NCBI GenBank assembly: GCA_964385995.1
Contig: CAYLRF010000004.1
Coordinates: 1 to 53,949 of the forward strand
Origin: CAYLRF01 sp964385995
Lineage (GTDB): Bacteria; Bacillota; Clostridia; Lachnospirales; Lachnospiraceae
Direction: 5' to 3'
DNA: 53,949 nucleotides
The translations under genes and the position numbers were made by a program. Position 1 is the stretch's first letter. The number at the start of each line of letters is the position of its first letter. Positions 25,778 through 35,202 of the stretch are shown here, piece after piece. The notes beneath the pieces were generated by a model that did no database searches, was not told where the DNA came from, and saw nothing but the letters and a program-made list of their open reading frames with translations.

Positions 25778-25854
25778 AGGTTTCACCTCCCCGTTTAAAA
25801 TCCGGACGTATACACAGACGGCTCTTACCGCCCAAACACATCTCTTCACCGCCC

Positions 25855-25882
25855 ATTATAAAGGATTGACGAAAATATTCAA
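25855..25882 (-). promoter_or_regulatory. Promoter for the SCIFF gene
   Basis: On the minus strand TTGAAT (25877-25882) and TATAAT (25855-25860) are 16 bases apart. The -35 element overlaps the recN stop codon. The start would be near 25848, giving a leader of about 70 bases to the SCIFF ATG. Confidence 0.65.
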
Positions 25883-27549
25883 CAGGATTTCGCGAGACGC
25901 TTCATCTCCTCGGCGTTTCCGATGACGGCGTCGGTTATCTTCGCGCCGCCTAAGATCCTCGCAAGCTCCATCACCTGCCCGTCTTCATCAAGGCGGGTAA
26001 TGACTGTGCGCGTCTTGCCGTCAGTTACTTTTTTTTCTATGAAAAAATGCGAATCGGCCATCGCCGCGATCTGCGCGAGGTGCGTGATACAGATAACCTG
26101 GCGGCTTTTTCCTATAAGCGCCATTTTCTCGGAGACCTTCTGGGCCGTTCTTCCGCTGATGCCGGCGTCAATCTCGTCGAAAATCAATGTGCCAACCTGA
26201 TCTTTATCGGCCATTACCGTCTTTATGGCAAGCATTATCCTTGAAAGCTCCCCGCCCGAAGCCACATCCTTAAGAGGCTTTAACGGCTCTCCGGGATTCA
26301 TGGATATCATAAATTCCGCCTCGTCCCTTCCGTTTGCCGTGTATTCTTCTTTCTCCCTGATTTCAATCTCAAAACGAACGTCAAGGAAGCTTAAATCCTG
26401 CAGATTGTCCCTTACGGCCCTCTCAAATTCCCGCGCGGCCTTACGGCGAAGCCCGGAAAGCTCCTCTGAGGCGCGGGCAAGAAGCCCACTTGCCTCATCC
26501 AGCCTTTTTCTTAAGGACGCGACATAAGCGTCGTAATCATTAAGCCGCGAAAGTCTCCCTTTTATCTCCTCGCCGTAAGAAAGTATGTCCTCGACTGTCG
26601 CGCCGTATTTTGACTTAAGACGATTTATCTCATTTAGCCTTGCCTCAACGCCGGAAAAAGTCTCGTCGGAAAATTCCAGCGTGGATGCGTAGTCGGATAA
26701 CTCTCTGTTAAAATCCCCCAGGAGGCTGTCAATTTCTCCCAGCTCATCGCAAAGAGGCTGCGCTTTCGGGTCGATACGCGCGGCGTCTTTAAGACACCTT
26801 AGGGCCCTGCTTAAAACGTCTCCCGCGCCATTGTCATCGGAACCCGTATATCCGTACGCCTCGTCGATGTCGTCGGTAATTCTCTTCGCGTTTACCATGC
26901 GGGTATATTGCTCTTCGTAGGATGCGTCTTCTCCTTCTTTAAGATCGGCGTTTTCGATCTCATTTAACTCAAATGTCAAAAGATCCGTCTCCTTTAAGCG
27001 CTGCTTTTCATCGAGAGTCGATTCGTCAAGTTCCTTTTTCGCGCTTTTGTACTCGGCGTAAAGAGAGGCGACTTTGTCTTTTATTATCTTTAGGTCATCA
27101 CCCGCGAAAGAGTCGAGGATAGCGAGCTGATTTTTTTCGTAAATAAGTGTTTGATGTTCATGCTGACCGTGGATGTCGATAAGTACCGAGGCAGTATCCC
27201 TAAGCACCGACACGGGTACGGTCTCGCCGTTTACCGCGCAGACGCTTCGCTTTCCGATTAGCTTTCGGGCGAGGATCATCGTCCCGTCCTCAGGTTCCCT
27301 TCCCATCTCGCGAAGGGCGCTCACCGTCGATGAGTCATCGACAAAGAAAACCAGTTCGACATACCCCGGCTCATTTTCATCCCTAAGCATGTCTAATGAG
27401 TATTTGCCGCCCAGAGCAAGGCCGACGGAGCCTAATATGACGGATTTTCCGGCTCCCGTCTCACCCGTAAGTATGTTAAGACCCTCCCCGAACTCAACCT
27501 TAATTTCCTCTATCAGGGCCAGATTTTTGACATACAGGCTGTGCAGCAT
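25879..27549 (-). CDS. recN: DNA repair protein RecN
   Basis: A 556-residue SMC-like ATPase acting early in double-strand break repair. Walker A is GETGAGKS at 29-36; the signature block VASGGELSRIMLAI and Walker B TLIFDEIDAGISG come near 430 and 456. Between them is a long charged coiled coil (about 150-370). I chose the ATG at 27549: GGAGG sits six bases upstream and relatives begin MLxxLxIKNxALI; a longer frame from 27594 is not supported. It ends the nusB-to-recN operon, the usual place next to argR in Clostridia. Confidence 0.96.
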   Translation of the reverse strand: MLHSLYVKNLALIEEIKVEFGEGLNILTGETGAGKSVILGSVGLALGGKYSLDMLRDENEPGYVELVFFVDDSSTVSALREMGREPEDGTMILARKLIGKRSVCAVNGETVPVSVLRDTASVLIDIHGQHEHQTLIYEKNQLAILDSFAGDDLKIIKDKVASLYAEYKSAKKELDESTLDEKQRLKETDLLTFELNEIENADLKEGEDASYEEQYTRMVNAKRITDDIDEAYGYTGSDDNGAGDVLSRALRCLKDAARIDPKAQPLCDELGEIDSLLGDFNRELSDYASTLEFSDETFSGVEARLNEINRLKSKYGATVEDILSYGEEIKGRLSRLNDYDAYVASLRKRLDEASGLLARASEELSGLRRKAAREFERAVRDNLQDLSFLDVRFEIEIREKEEYTANGRDEAEFMISMNPGEPLKPLKDVASGGELSRIMLAIKTVMADKDQVGTLIFDEIDAGISGRTAQKVSEKMALIGKSRQVICITHLAQIAAMADSHFFIEKKVTDGKTRTVITRLDEDGQVMELARILGGAKITDAVIGNAEEMKRLAKSC

Positions 27550-27621
27550 ATATAACCTCCGTATCGCCCGCGCAGTCTCATTAAAGAAACGCACATGGGT
27601 TCTTTATCATCGCCGCTTAAA

Positions 27622-28071
27622 TCACGATACGATTTCCTTAAGTTTCTTTAAAACGCTCTCCGTCCCGACCCCGGATCGGATCGCGCACATTATCGTGTCA
27701 TCGCCCGCTATGCAGCCTACTATCTCGTTCATGTCCATGTCGTCTATCGCGGCGGCCACGGCCATGGCCATGCCGGCGGCGGTCTTTATCACCAGTATCC
27801 CCGAAGCCTCATCGGCGGAAACGAAGCCGTCCTTTAAGATATGCGCGTACCTCGTGGCGGCGGTATCATCCGCAGCCTTTGGCGCGACGTATCTTTGACG
27901 TCCGTCACCCGCGGCTTCTTTTACGAGACCCAAGGCGCGTATATCTCTGGAGACGGTCGCCTGAGTCACCTTGTAACCCTCCTTATTCAGACGATCGGCC
28001 AGCTCTTCCTGCGTCTCAATCTCATATCTGCGGATAAGCTCCGCGATCTTTTCGTGTCTGCCGCTTTTCAT
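27622..28071 (-). CDS. argR: Arginine repressor ArgR
   Basis: A 149-residue full-length ArgR. The N-terminal winged helix has TQEELADRLNKEGYKV and TQATVSRDIRALGLVK, and the C-terminal trimerisation and arginine-binding domain has GCIAGDDTIMCAIRSG, where the two aspartates contact arginine. It represses arginine synthesis genes in hexamer form; none are in the window, so its place between nadK and recN reflects conserved order, not target genes. The ribosome site is the GGGAAAGAGG block also seen in the hairpin-SD repeats. Confidence 0.96.
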   Translation of the reverse strand: MKSGRHEKIAELIRRYEIETQEELADRLNKEGYKVTQATVSRDIRALGLVKEAAGDGRQRYVAPKAADDTAATRYAHILKDGFVSADEASGILVIKTAAGMAMAVAAAIDDMDMNEIVGCIAGDDTIMCAIRSGVGTESVLKKLKEIVS

Positions 28072-28105
28072 ACCTGCCTCTTTCCCGATGTCATGAAATG
28101 TCTCA

Positions 28106-29008
28106 TCACAGCATTTTCCCGCGCAGCGTCTCCAAAAAACCGGTGTTCTTAAGTTTTATGAGTCTCGCGGTCTCTTTCGCGCGGCGTATAAATACACGAT
28201 CGCCCGTTTTTATCCTTATCACTTCATTTCCGTCAAACACAAGCGCGGCCGTGTCACAGGCGCCGTCTCTGGCGTATCCGAGTTCCAGTTCCACCGTATC
28301 GTCGCCGGAAAGCACTATGCTTCTCGCGCTTAGGGCATGTGAGCAGATGGGAGTTATGACCGTCATCGACGCCGTAGGCTCAAGAATCGGCCCGCCCGCG
28401 GATAAATTGTAAGCCGTGGATCCCGTCGGCGTGGAAATAATGATCCCGTCCGACTGATATGAACCCGCGGGATCGCCGTTTACATAAAGATTAAACCGCA
28501 TGAGACGAAGCCCGCCCTCTCGGGTAAGGACGATGTCGTTAAGCGCCAAATACGTGAGTTTTCCCGTCGTCACATCATCGACCTTTTCGACATACGGATT
28601 TTCTTTGACCGCGTTTTCGATTCCGGCGCCGTCGCTCTTATTTTCCCCGCCCGCGCGGCCCGCGGCGCCTCCCTTAAGCATCATCCTCTCCTCTATGAGG
28701 GGATGCCCGAAGATGACTTCGTCAAGCGCTCCCTCGATATCGCTTACGTCCACCTCGGCGAGATATCCCAAAGTGCCGAGATTAACCCCCAGGATCGGGA
28801 CATCTCTTTTACGCATTCTGCCGGCGGCGCGTATAAGAGTGCCGTCGCCTCCGAGCGTCAGCAAAAGATCAGCGTCATCGGGAAGATCTCCTGCGTCGTC
28901 AAGCAGCGCGCACCGTTTACCCTTGGACCTGATGTAATTTTCTACGCGCCGGGTCACCGCCAGATCCTTATCCTTGCTTTTATTCGTGATTATATAAAAA
29001 TTATCCAT
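28106..29008 (-). CDS. nadK: NAD kinase
   Basis: A 300-residue ATP-NAD kinase making NADP. GGDGT at 53-57 carries the catalytic aspartate; GVNLGTLGYLAEV at 74-86, LALNDIVLTREGG near 152 and PTGSTAYNLSAGGPI near 194 are standard. Residues about 115-145 are a glycine-, asparagine- and charge-rich insertion (GGAAGRAGGENKSDG) that most relatives lack, next to the substrate-binding region; it may be a loop. NADP production fits with NfnAB and Nnr elsewhere in the window. Confidence 0.96.
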   Translation of the reverse strand: MDNFYIITNKSKDKDLAVTRRVENYIRSKGKRCALLDDAGDLPDDADLLLTLGGDGTLIRAAGRMRKRDVPILGVNLGTLGYLAEVDVSDIEGALDEVIFGHPLIEERMMLKGGAAGRAGGENKSDGAGIENAVKENPYVEKVDDVTTGKLTYLALNDIVLTREGGLRLMRFNLYVNGDPAGSYQSDGIIISTPTGSTAYNLSAGGPILEPTASMTVITPICSHALSARSIVLSGDDTVELELGYARDGACDTAALVFDGNEVIRIKTGDRVFIRRAKETARLIKLKNTGFLETLRGKML

Positions 29009-29074
29009 GGCTTCGCCTCAAAAAATAAAGGACTTAAGGCCTTCAGAAGGTTTCGCGAAAAATCATGCGCACTG

Positions 29075-29932
29075 TCAGTGAAGTTTAGAAAAAGCCGTAC
29101 TTACGACTCCCGATACGTCAATACGTGATTTTCCGGGTATTTCCCGCCCCGCGGTCTCCCGGATTTCCCCCGCGGCCTCGACTTTTTTATTCTCTCCTCC
29201 TACAGGTTTTTTAAGCCTTAGAAGATACTCGATGTTCCCTTCAGGTCCTTTTATGGGAGAGTATGTGAGATCCGACGGATAAAATCCGATATTTTCGGCA
29301 AAATCAATGATTTTTTCTATGACCCGCGCATGGATGGCTCCGTCACGCACGACGCCCTTACTTCCCACTTCTTCCCTTCCGGCCTCGAACTGGGGTTTTA
29401 TGAGAACGACCGCTTGAGCGCCTTCCTTAAGGATATCGCGGATGGGCATAAGCGCAAGCGTAAGAGAAATAAACGACAGATCCGCCGTGGCAAAATCGAC
29501 GGGCTCGCCTATCATTTGAGGCGTCACATGGCGGATATTGGTCTTTTCCATGCAGACGACGCGTTCGTCCAAGCGAAGCGTCCATGAAAGCTGCCCTTTC
29601 CCAACGTCTATCGCGTAGACTTTTTTCGCGCCGCTTTTAAGCATACAGTCCGTAAATCCCCCCGTGGACGCCCCCGCGTCGGCGCAGATAAGACCGTTAA
29701 GGTCGATATCAAAACACTTCAGGGCTTTCTCCAGCTTCACTCCTCCCCTGCTCACGTAAGGGATCGCGTGACCTTTTACTTCTATCCTTACGTCATCCGC
29801 GAATTTTGAGCCCGGTTTATCCTCTTTTTGTCCGTTTACGTAGACTCTTCCTTCCCAGATATCGGCCCTTGCTCTCTGTCCGGATGAGGCAAGTCCCCTT
29901 TTTACCAAAAGCGCGTCCAGCCGCTCCTTCAT
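29075..29932 (-). CDS. tlyA: TlyA-family rRNA 2'-O-methyltransferase
   Basis: A 285-residue TlyA: an N-terminal S4 RNA-binding domain (1-60, RLDALLVKRGLASSGQRARA) and a FtsJ-like SAM domain with CADAGASTGGFTDCMLKSGA at 83-102, AIDVGKGQL near 109 and ATADLSFISL near 152. Family members 2'-O-methylate 16S and 23S rRNA; earlier called hemolysins. Residues after about 243 form a low-complexity basic and acidic tail beyond the usual end. It follows dxs by six bases. Confidence 0.93.
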   Translation of the reverse strand: MKERLDALLVKRGLASSGQRARADIWEGRVYVNGQKEDKPGSKFADDVRIEVKGHAIPYVSRGGVKLEKALKCFDIDLNGLICADAGASTGGFTDCMLKSGAKKVYAIDVGKGQLSWTLRLDERVVCMEKTNIRHVTPQMIGEPVDFATADLSFISLTLALMPIRDILKEGAQAVVLIKPQFEAGREEVGSKGVVRDGAIHARVIEKIIDFAENIGFYPSDLTYSPIKGPEGNIEYLLRLKKPVGGENKKVEAAGEIRETAGREIPGKSRIDVSGVVSTAFSKLH

Positions 29933-29938
29933 GGCATG

Positions 29939-31810
29939 TTATTTCCTCAAACTTTCATACGCCTCTTTTGCCTTTTTCGCTATGCCCGCAGCGTCAAGGC
30001 CGAGCGCATGGCGAAGCGTTTTAATGTCGCCGTGAGTTACGTATTCATCGTCGATCGCGCATACGACAGTCACGACGTCAGGCTTTTTAACCGCCGCGTA
30101 TGAAAGTACCTTCTCGCCGAAGCCGCCTGATTTTATGCCTTCCTCCACCGTCACGACGAGCCTGTGGCAGAGCAATATTTTATCAATCGTCTCCGTGTCG
30201 ATGGGCTTTGCGAAACGGGCGTTTATAAGACTTACGCGAAAGCCCGCCTCCTTTAATATCTCCCTTGCCTTCGCCGCCTCGCACATCATATGCCCGAAGG
30301 AAAAAATGGCTATGTCTCCTTCCTCGTATATGACTTCGCTCTTTTTGAACACGATGGGAGTTCGAAATTCCTTCATGCCGTCGAAGGCCTCCCCTTTCGG
30401 ATATCGGATGGCGACAGGACTGTTTAAGTTCACGGCGAACCTTACCATGTCCGCGAGCTCCCACTTATTCTTCGGGGAGAGTACAGTCATATTCGGGATG
30501 TGGCTTAGGTAAGCGATGTCGAACGCGCCCTGATGCGTCTCCCCGTCGTTTCCGACAAGACCCGCTCTGTCCACGGCAAAGATGACGGGGAGATTTTGCA
30601 TACAGACATCGTGCAGGATCTGATCGTAGGCCCTTTGCAAAAACGACGAGTATACGGCGACCACGGGCTTTAATCCCGACGCCGCAAGTCCCGCCGCGAA
30701 AGTCACCGCGTGTCCCTCCGCTATGCCGACGTCAAAGAACCTCTCCGGAAATTTCTTTTGAAAATACGATAGTCCCGTGCCGTCTTTCATGGCGGCGGTG
30801 ACGGCCACGAGGCGGGGCTCATCCCTCGCTATCCTGCATATGATCTTGCCGAAGACGTCCGTATACGTATCCTTTGTCTTTACGGTAAGAGGCTTACCCG
30901 TCTGAATGTCAAAGGGCTCCACGGCGTGAAAAGCCGCCGGGTCCTTCTCGGCCGGCTCGTAACCTTTTCCCTTTTTCGTCATCACATGCACTATGACCGC
31001 GTGCTTTACTTTTTGCGCTTCCTTTAAGGTGCGCGTAAGTTTTTTGATGTCGTGTCCGTCCACGGGTCCCAGGTAAGTGATACCCATATCCTCGAAAAAC
31101 ATTCCCGGCAAAAAGAGCTGTTTTATGCTGTTTTTCGTCTTTCTGAGACCGGAGATGATATTTTCCCCGACTCCGGGGATTTTCTTTAAACTGTTCTCGG
31201 CGCCTTTTTTTAAGTCGTTGTACAGATACGATGTCCTTATGCTGTTAAAATAATTGGAAATACCTCCGACATTTTCGGAAATTGACATGTTGTTGTCATT
31301 AAGTATAATGACGAAATTTGAATTTAAGTGAGCGGCGTTATTAAGAGCCTCATATGTCATTCCGCCGGTAAAAGAGCCGTCTCCTATGACCGCGGCCACC
31401 CGGTAATTTTCACCCGTGATTTCCCCCGCTTTCACGAAGCCGATCCCCGCGGAGACGGAGGTACTGCTGTGACCGGTGTCAAATACATCCAGCGGGCTCT
31501 CCCTTCGTTTCGGAAATCCGCTCATACCGCCGTAAGTTCGAAGCGAGTCAAAACCGTCTTTTCTGCCCGTCAGGATCTTATGAGTATAAGACTGGTGCCC
31601 CACGTCCCAGATGATCTTATCCGCCGGAAACGTATAAGCCAGATGAATGGCCATCGTAAGTTCCACGACGCCCAGATTCGACGCCAGATGACCGCCTGTG
31701 CGGCTCACCTTCTCTATGATAAAAGCGCGTATCTCCTTTGCGAGCGCGTCAAGTTCATCCTCGCCGATATTTTTTATGTCGTTTACTTCGTTAATGCGAT
31801 CAAGTATCAT
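29939..31810 (-). CDS. dxs: 1-deoxy-D-xylulose-5-phosphate synthase
   Basis: A 623-residue thiamine diphosphate enzyme, first step of the MEP isoprenoid pathway (pyruvate plus glyceraldehyde 3-phosphate). SRTGGHLASNLGVVELTMAI near 39, the ThDP motif GDGSFTGGMTYEALNNA near 145, NDNNMSISENVGG, and the transketolase C-terminal half with VGIAEGHAVTFAAGLA and DRAGLVGNDGETHQG are complete. I chose the ATG at 31810, with GAGG six bases upstream; a frame from 31885 adds 25 atypical residues. It lies between ispA and tlyA as usual for Clostridia. Confidence 0.96.
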   Translation of the reverse strand: MILDRINEVNDIKNIGEDELDALAKEIRAFIIEKVSRTGGHLASNLGVVELTMAIHLAYTFPADKIIWDVGHQSYTHKILTGRKDGFDSLRTYGGMSGFPKRRESPLDVFDTGHSSTSVSAGIGFVKAGEITGENYRVAAVIGDGSFTGGMTYEALNNAAHLNSNFVIILNDNNMSISENVGGISNYFNSIRTSYLYNDLKKGAENSLKKIPGVGENIISGLRKTKNSIKQLFLPGMFFEDMGITYLGPVDGHDIKKLTRTLKEAQKVKHAVIVHVMTKKGKGYEPAEKDPAAFHAVEPFDIQTGKPLTVKTKDTYTDVFGKIICRIARDEPRLVAVTAAMKDGTGLSYFQKKFPERFFDVGIAEGHAVTFAAGLAASGLKPVVAVYSSFLQRAYDQILHDVCMQNLPVIFAVDRAGLVGNDGETHQGAFDIAYLSHIPNMTVLSPKNKWELADMVRFAVNLNSPVAIRYPKGEAFDGMKEFRTPIVFKKSEVIYEEGDIAIFSFGHMMCEAAKAREILKEAGFRVSLINARFAKPIDTETIDKILLCHRLVVTVEEGIKSGGFGEKVLSYAAVKKPDVVTVVCAIDDEYVTHGDIKTLRHALGLDAAGIAKKAKEAYESLRK

Positions 31811-31865
31811 CTGACGCCTCTTTTTAAGGTTTTCATCCCGCGGGATTAAAAAATACCGCGATGAA

Positions 31866-32771
31866 CTATCTGCTTCTGGTAACAAGGCTTTCTGTAAGCC
31901 ATTTTAAAAATCCGCATTCGCGTCCGAGACCGCTAAGCGTCTCCTTCGCCTCGTTCGTAAGCTGCGTCACATAATTTTCAGCCGCGTCCGCGCCGAATAA
32001 CGTGGCGTAGGTAGTCTTGCCGTTTTTCATGTCGCTGCCGGCGGGTTTGCCGAGCGTCTCAGTGCTTGCCGTAACGTCCAGGATGTCGTCTCTTATCTGG
32101 AAGGCGATCCCGATCTTTTCGGCAGCGGATTCGACCTTTCCCACATCTTCTCCCGAGGCGCCCGCGAGCACTGCGCCCGTCATCATGGAGGCCTCTATAA
32201 GAGCCGCTGTCTTATGTTCATGAATAAAATCCACCTGCGTCTTGGTAAGCTCTTGTCCGGTATTCATGACGTCCACGGCCTGTCCGCCTATCATGCCGTA
32301 AATGCCGGCCTTTCGGGAGATGATGTTTATCGCGGCGCCGATCTTTACCGCGTCGTCGGGATAAAGCGAAAAGGCGGATGACATCGTCTCGAAAGCGTAA
32401 TTTAAAAGCGCGTCGCCGGCTAAAATCCCGAGAGCCTCCCCGTATACGGCGTGAGTGGTAAGCTTTCCCCTGCGATACATGTCGTCATCCATAGCCGGCA
32501 GATCGTCGTGCACCAGCGAATATGTGTGTATCATCTCGACAGCGGCCATGAAAGGAAACACGATCTCACCTTTTCCGCCGAACATATCATAGACTTCTCC
32601 CATAAGCAGGGGGCGCAGCCTTTTACCGCCCGCCGTGACGGCATACCTCATGGCCTCTATGATACGCGCCTGCGAGCCTTTCGCCTCTGGAAGGTGATTT
32701 TCGATTATGATTTCAGCCTTCCGGGTCTTTTCCTCAAGCTGTTTTCGGTAGATTTCATCATCATTTCCCAT
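31866..32771 (-). CDS. ispA: Polyprenyl (farnesyl/geranyl) diphosphate synthase
   Basis: A 301-residue short-chain trans-prenyl transferase. The first aspartate-rich motif DDLPAMDDD is at 89-97, with GGKRLRPLL before it at 48; the second, IRDDILDVT, comes near 225, and KNGKTTYATL follows. The pair of bulky residues before the first motif (TYSLVHDD) fits a C15 product, an inference. The ATG at 32771 has GGAG about 11 bases upstream; a frame from 32837 is atypical. It works directly after the MEP pathway begun by dxs, feeding quinone, carotenoid or undecaprenyl lipid synthesis. Confidence 0.94.
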   Translation of the reverse strand: MGNDDEIYRKQLEEKTRKAEIIIENHLPEAKGSQARIIEAMRYAVTAGGKRLRPLLMGEVYDMFGGKGEIVFPFMAAVEMIHTYSLVHDDLPAMDDDMYRRGKLTTHAVYGEALGILAGDALLNYAFETMSSAFSLYPDDAVKIGAAINIISRKAGIYGMIGGQAVDVMNTGQELTKTQVDFIHEHKTAALIEASMMTGAVLAGASGEDVGKVESAAEKIGIAFQIRDDILDVTASTETLGKPAGSDMKNGKTTYATLFGADAAENYVTQLTNEAKETLSGLGRECGFLKWLTESLVTRSR

Positions 32772-32872
32772 AGATTTTTTAACTCCGCCGCCTGTTTTAA
32801 GCCTGCCGGTTCGCCAAAACGCGCTATAAGACCTCAAGGATGCGTCTTAAACCGCCGCGCGTGATTCGCCTC

Positions 32873-33175
32873 TCACACAGATTCCCCGTCCGAGGTCTTT
32901 TCATCCGCAAGATCCGCCGCAAAAGAATCAGAGTCCAATATCTCGATCTGATTTTCGATCTTCTCGACCTTCCCGTCGCAGATCGTAACGAGCTTCATGC
33001 CCTTACGGTAGAGCGCGAATGACTCCTCCAGTGAGACGTCGCCGTTTTCCAGTTTGTCCGCCACATCGTCGAGCTCATTTAATAACTCTTCTATCGAAAG
33101 CTCATTCATCCGCTCATCCGCGTCCGGCGTTTCATCCCCGGACAGTTTATTTAATTTCTCTTTATCGGCCGTCAT
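32873..33175 (-). CDS. xseB: Exodeoxyribonuclease VII small subunit
   Basis: A 100-residue XseB with the usual core SIEELLNELDDVADKLENGD and SLEESFALYRKGMKL, two helices that bind XseA. The first 25 residues are a polar extension, and the tail is acidic. It partners the XseA encoded 136 bases upstream in degrading single-stranded DNA to oligonucleotides. Its ribosome site, GGAAAAGAGGAGAGT before the ATG, matches the hairpin-SD repeat block, and GACGC/GCGTGTC arms lie around it. Confidence 0.93.
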   Translation of the reverse strand: MTADKEKLNKLSGDETPDADERMNELSIEELLNELDDVADKLENGDVSLEESFALYRKGMKLVTICDGKVEKIENQIEILDSDSFAADLADEKTSDGESV

Positions 33176-33311
33176 ACTCTCCTCTTTTCCGACACGCCAT
33201 AGTATATTGTTGCTTCCCGCGTCATGATGTTATCCCGGCAAAACCTTTGACCCTGAAAATGCCCTCATGCAGGTGAGATAACCGGCTCGCTTGACTTCCC
33301 CCGGCTTAACC

Positions 33312-34529
33312 TTAGCCCGCGGAAGCCGTCTTTATAACCTTCGCCAGAACCGCGCCGTCTGTCACGAAAATATTTATCTCATCATCCTTTTTCAAATCTT
33401 TTATGCTTTTTACGGTCTTTCCGTTCGCGTCCGTCACATACGAAAATCCCTGCTTTAACTTCGTATGCGGAGAAAGCGCCGCAAGCTGCCGGGCCGCATA
33501 CTCGAGGCGTCGGTTTGCATCACGAAGTTTGCGGTACATCTCGCCGTATACGCGGCTTTTTAAATCCGCGACTTTAATCTCAAGTAACTTCACCCTGAAT
33601 TTCGGGCTCAACCGTGAGATTTTAAGTCTCTGACGCTCCGATCTGTCACGGACGGCCTGTAAGATCCGCCTCATGCTTCTCTTCAGCGAATATTCGATCG
33701 CGCCGAGCTCGTCGGCGAAATCCCGATACTCAAATACCGTAAGCTCCGCGGCCGCCGACGGAGTGGGTGCCCTTTTATCCGCCACAAAATCAGCTATCGT
33801 GGTATCGGTCTCATGACCCACGGCCGAGATGACGGGAGTCTTGCATGAGAAAATCGCGCGCGCCACGATCTCCTCATTAAACGCCCACAGATCTTCCATG
33901 GAGCCGCCGCCCCTTCCGACTATGATCACGTCCACACCGTAATCATCCAGGACTTTTATTCCCCGCGCTATACTCCTCGCGGCCCCGTCTCCCTGCACGA
34001 GCGCGGGACAGAGAATAATCTTCACGAACGGGTTTCTGCGGCGCGAAATATTTATGATATCCTGTATGGCCGCCCCCGTAGCCGCGGTGACGACACCGAC
34101 GCGGGTAGCGTATTTCGGAACGGGCATTTTGTATTCATCCGAAAACATGCCCATTTCTTCAAGAGAAGCCTTTAAGCGCTCGAATCTCTCGTATAAAATT
34201 CCGGATCCGCCAAGCTTAATCTCATCGACGATGAGCTCATATTTCCCGCTTTTTTCGTAAACGCTTACGTCTCCTGTCGCGACTATTTGCTGTCCGTCCT
34301 TCAGTCTGAAATCAAGCCCCGCTCTCTTACCGCGAAACATGACGCACGCGATACTCCCGGACTCATCCTTAAGTGAGAAATAGACGTGCCCGGAAGTATG
34401 ATATTTACAGTTTGAGACTTCTCCCCCTACTTTAACGTGACTTAAATGGGGATCGCTTTCAAGAAGAACTCGGATATGGGAGTTGACCCATGAGACTGTG
34501 CGGATTTCGGAATTTGTTTCGTCATTCAT
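33312..34529 (-). CDS. xseA: Exodeoxyribonuclease VII large subunit
   Basis: A 405-residue XseA. The N-terminal OB-fold covers about 10-100 (VGGEVSNCKYHTSGHVYFSLKD in part), the catalytic region holds ATGAAIQDI near 138 and VIIVGRGGGSMEDLWAFN near 200, followed by a coiled coil and the C-terminal LKQGFSYVTDANGK block. The ATG at 34529 overlaps the nusB stop (ATGA, four bases), showing translational coupling. Confidence 0.96.
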   Translation of the reverse strand: MNDETNSEIRTVSWVNSHIRVLLESDPHLSHVKVGGEVSNCKYHTSGHVYFSLKDESGSIACVMFRGKRAGLDFRLKDGQQIVATGDVSVYEKSGKYELIVDEIKLGGSGILYERFERLKASLEEMGMFSDEYKMPVPKYATRVGVVTAATGAAIQDIINISRRRNPFVKIILCPALVQGDGAARSIARGIKVLDDYGVDVIIVGRGGGSMEDLWAFNEEIVARAIFSCKTPVISAVGHETDTTIADFVADKRAPTPSAAAELTVFEYRDFADELGAIEYSLKRSMRRILQAVRDRSERQRLKISRLSPKFRVKLLEIKVADLKSRVYGEMYRKLRDANRRLEYAARQLAALSPHTKLKQGFSYVTDANGKTVKSIKDLKKDDEINIFVTDGAVLAKVIKTASAG

Positions 34530-34954
34530 GGCATACAACACTCGGCCTTTGCTCTTAAGTCCTCCACCTTCGCGAGGACGCCGTTTACAAACGAGGGACT
34601 TTGTCCGCCGCTGTATTTTTTCGCGAGCTCCACGGCTTCGTTGATGGCCGCCTTATCAGGCACGCGCTCATCCCACATGATCTCATAGGTGGCAAGGCGC
34701 AGGATGGTAAGGTCAACGGTATTCATGCGCTCTGTTCTCCATCCCGTGGTGACGTCGTTTAAGATCTTATCTATCTCGCCGAGCCTCGCCGCTATCTCGC
34801 GATAATGTTCCCTGATAAATCGTGCGTCACCTTCATCCGCGTCTTCGGGAAGATCAAGCGGCATCTCTTCCTGACGCTTCATTTCTTCCTCGTTGTTAAA
34901 AATAACGCGGTAAAGGAGTTTAAAAACCTGCTCCCTGAGTGCGGATCTCGTCAT
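34526..34954 (-). CDS. nusB: Transcription antitermination factor NusB
   Basis: A 142-residue all-helical NusB that binds boxA RNA with NusE/S10 in rRNA antitermination. The N-terminal TRSALREQVFKLLYR and the C-terminal helix block RVPDKAAINEAVELAKKYSGGQSPSFVNGVLAKV are diagnostic. The ATG at 34954 has GGGAGG five bases upstream; a frame from 35032 would add 26 unrelated residues. It is first in the operon that runs to recN. Confidence 0.96.
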   Translation of the reverse strand: MTRSALREQVFKLLYRVIFNNEEEMKRQEEMPLDLPEDADEGDARFIREHYREIAARLGEIDKILNDVTTGWRTERMNTVDLTILRLATYEIMWDERVPDKAAINEAVELAKKYSGGQSPSFVNGVLAKVEDLRAKAECCMP

Positions 34955-35003
34955 ATCATCCTCCCTGCGACCGCGAAGTGCGCGCGGGCGCGGCTTTTCG
35001 GTC

Positions 35004-35009
35004 ATTATA
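35004..35009 (-). promoter_or_regulatory. Possible -10 element for the nusB operon
   Basis: TATAAT on the minus strand, 50 bases before the nusB start codon. At 17 bases spacing the -35 hexamer is only TTGCGT (three of six). A TTGACA further upstream is too far to pair with it. The 35010-35202 gap otherwise contains a perfect 12-base palindrome AGTGATATCACT at 35110-35121 and no gene. Confidence 0.4.
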
Positions 35010-35202
35010 CTACACGCGGATATTTCACGCAAACGACGTCAGAGACCGGTATGTGTCAAGTAATCGTCGGCACTTCTCTTGTTTCCGTTACAATGATGTC
35101 TGTGTGAAAAGTGATATCACTAAGCTTATGCTCTTGCCTTGACACCATCGCGTAAATTTCGATCCAGGTCTTGGGGCAATCTCATAAGTTTCGGTTCCCG
35201 CC

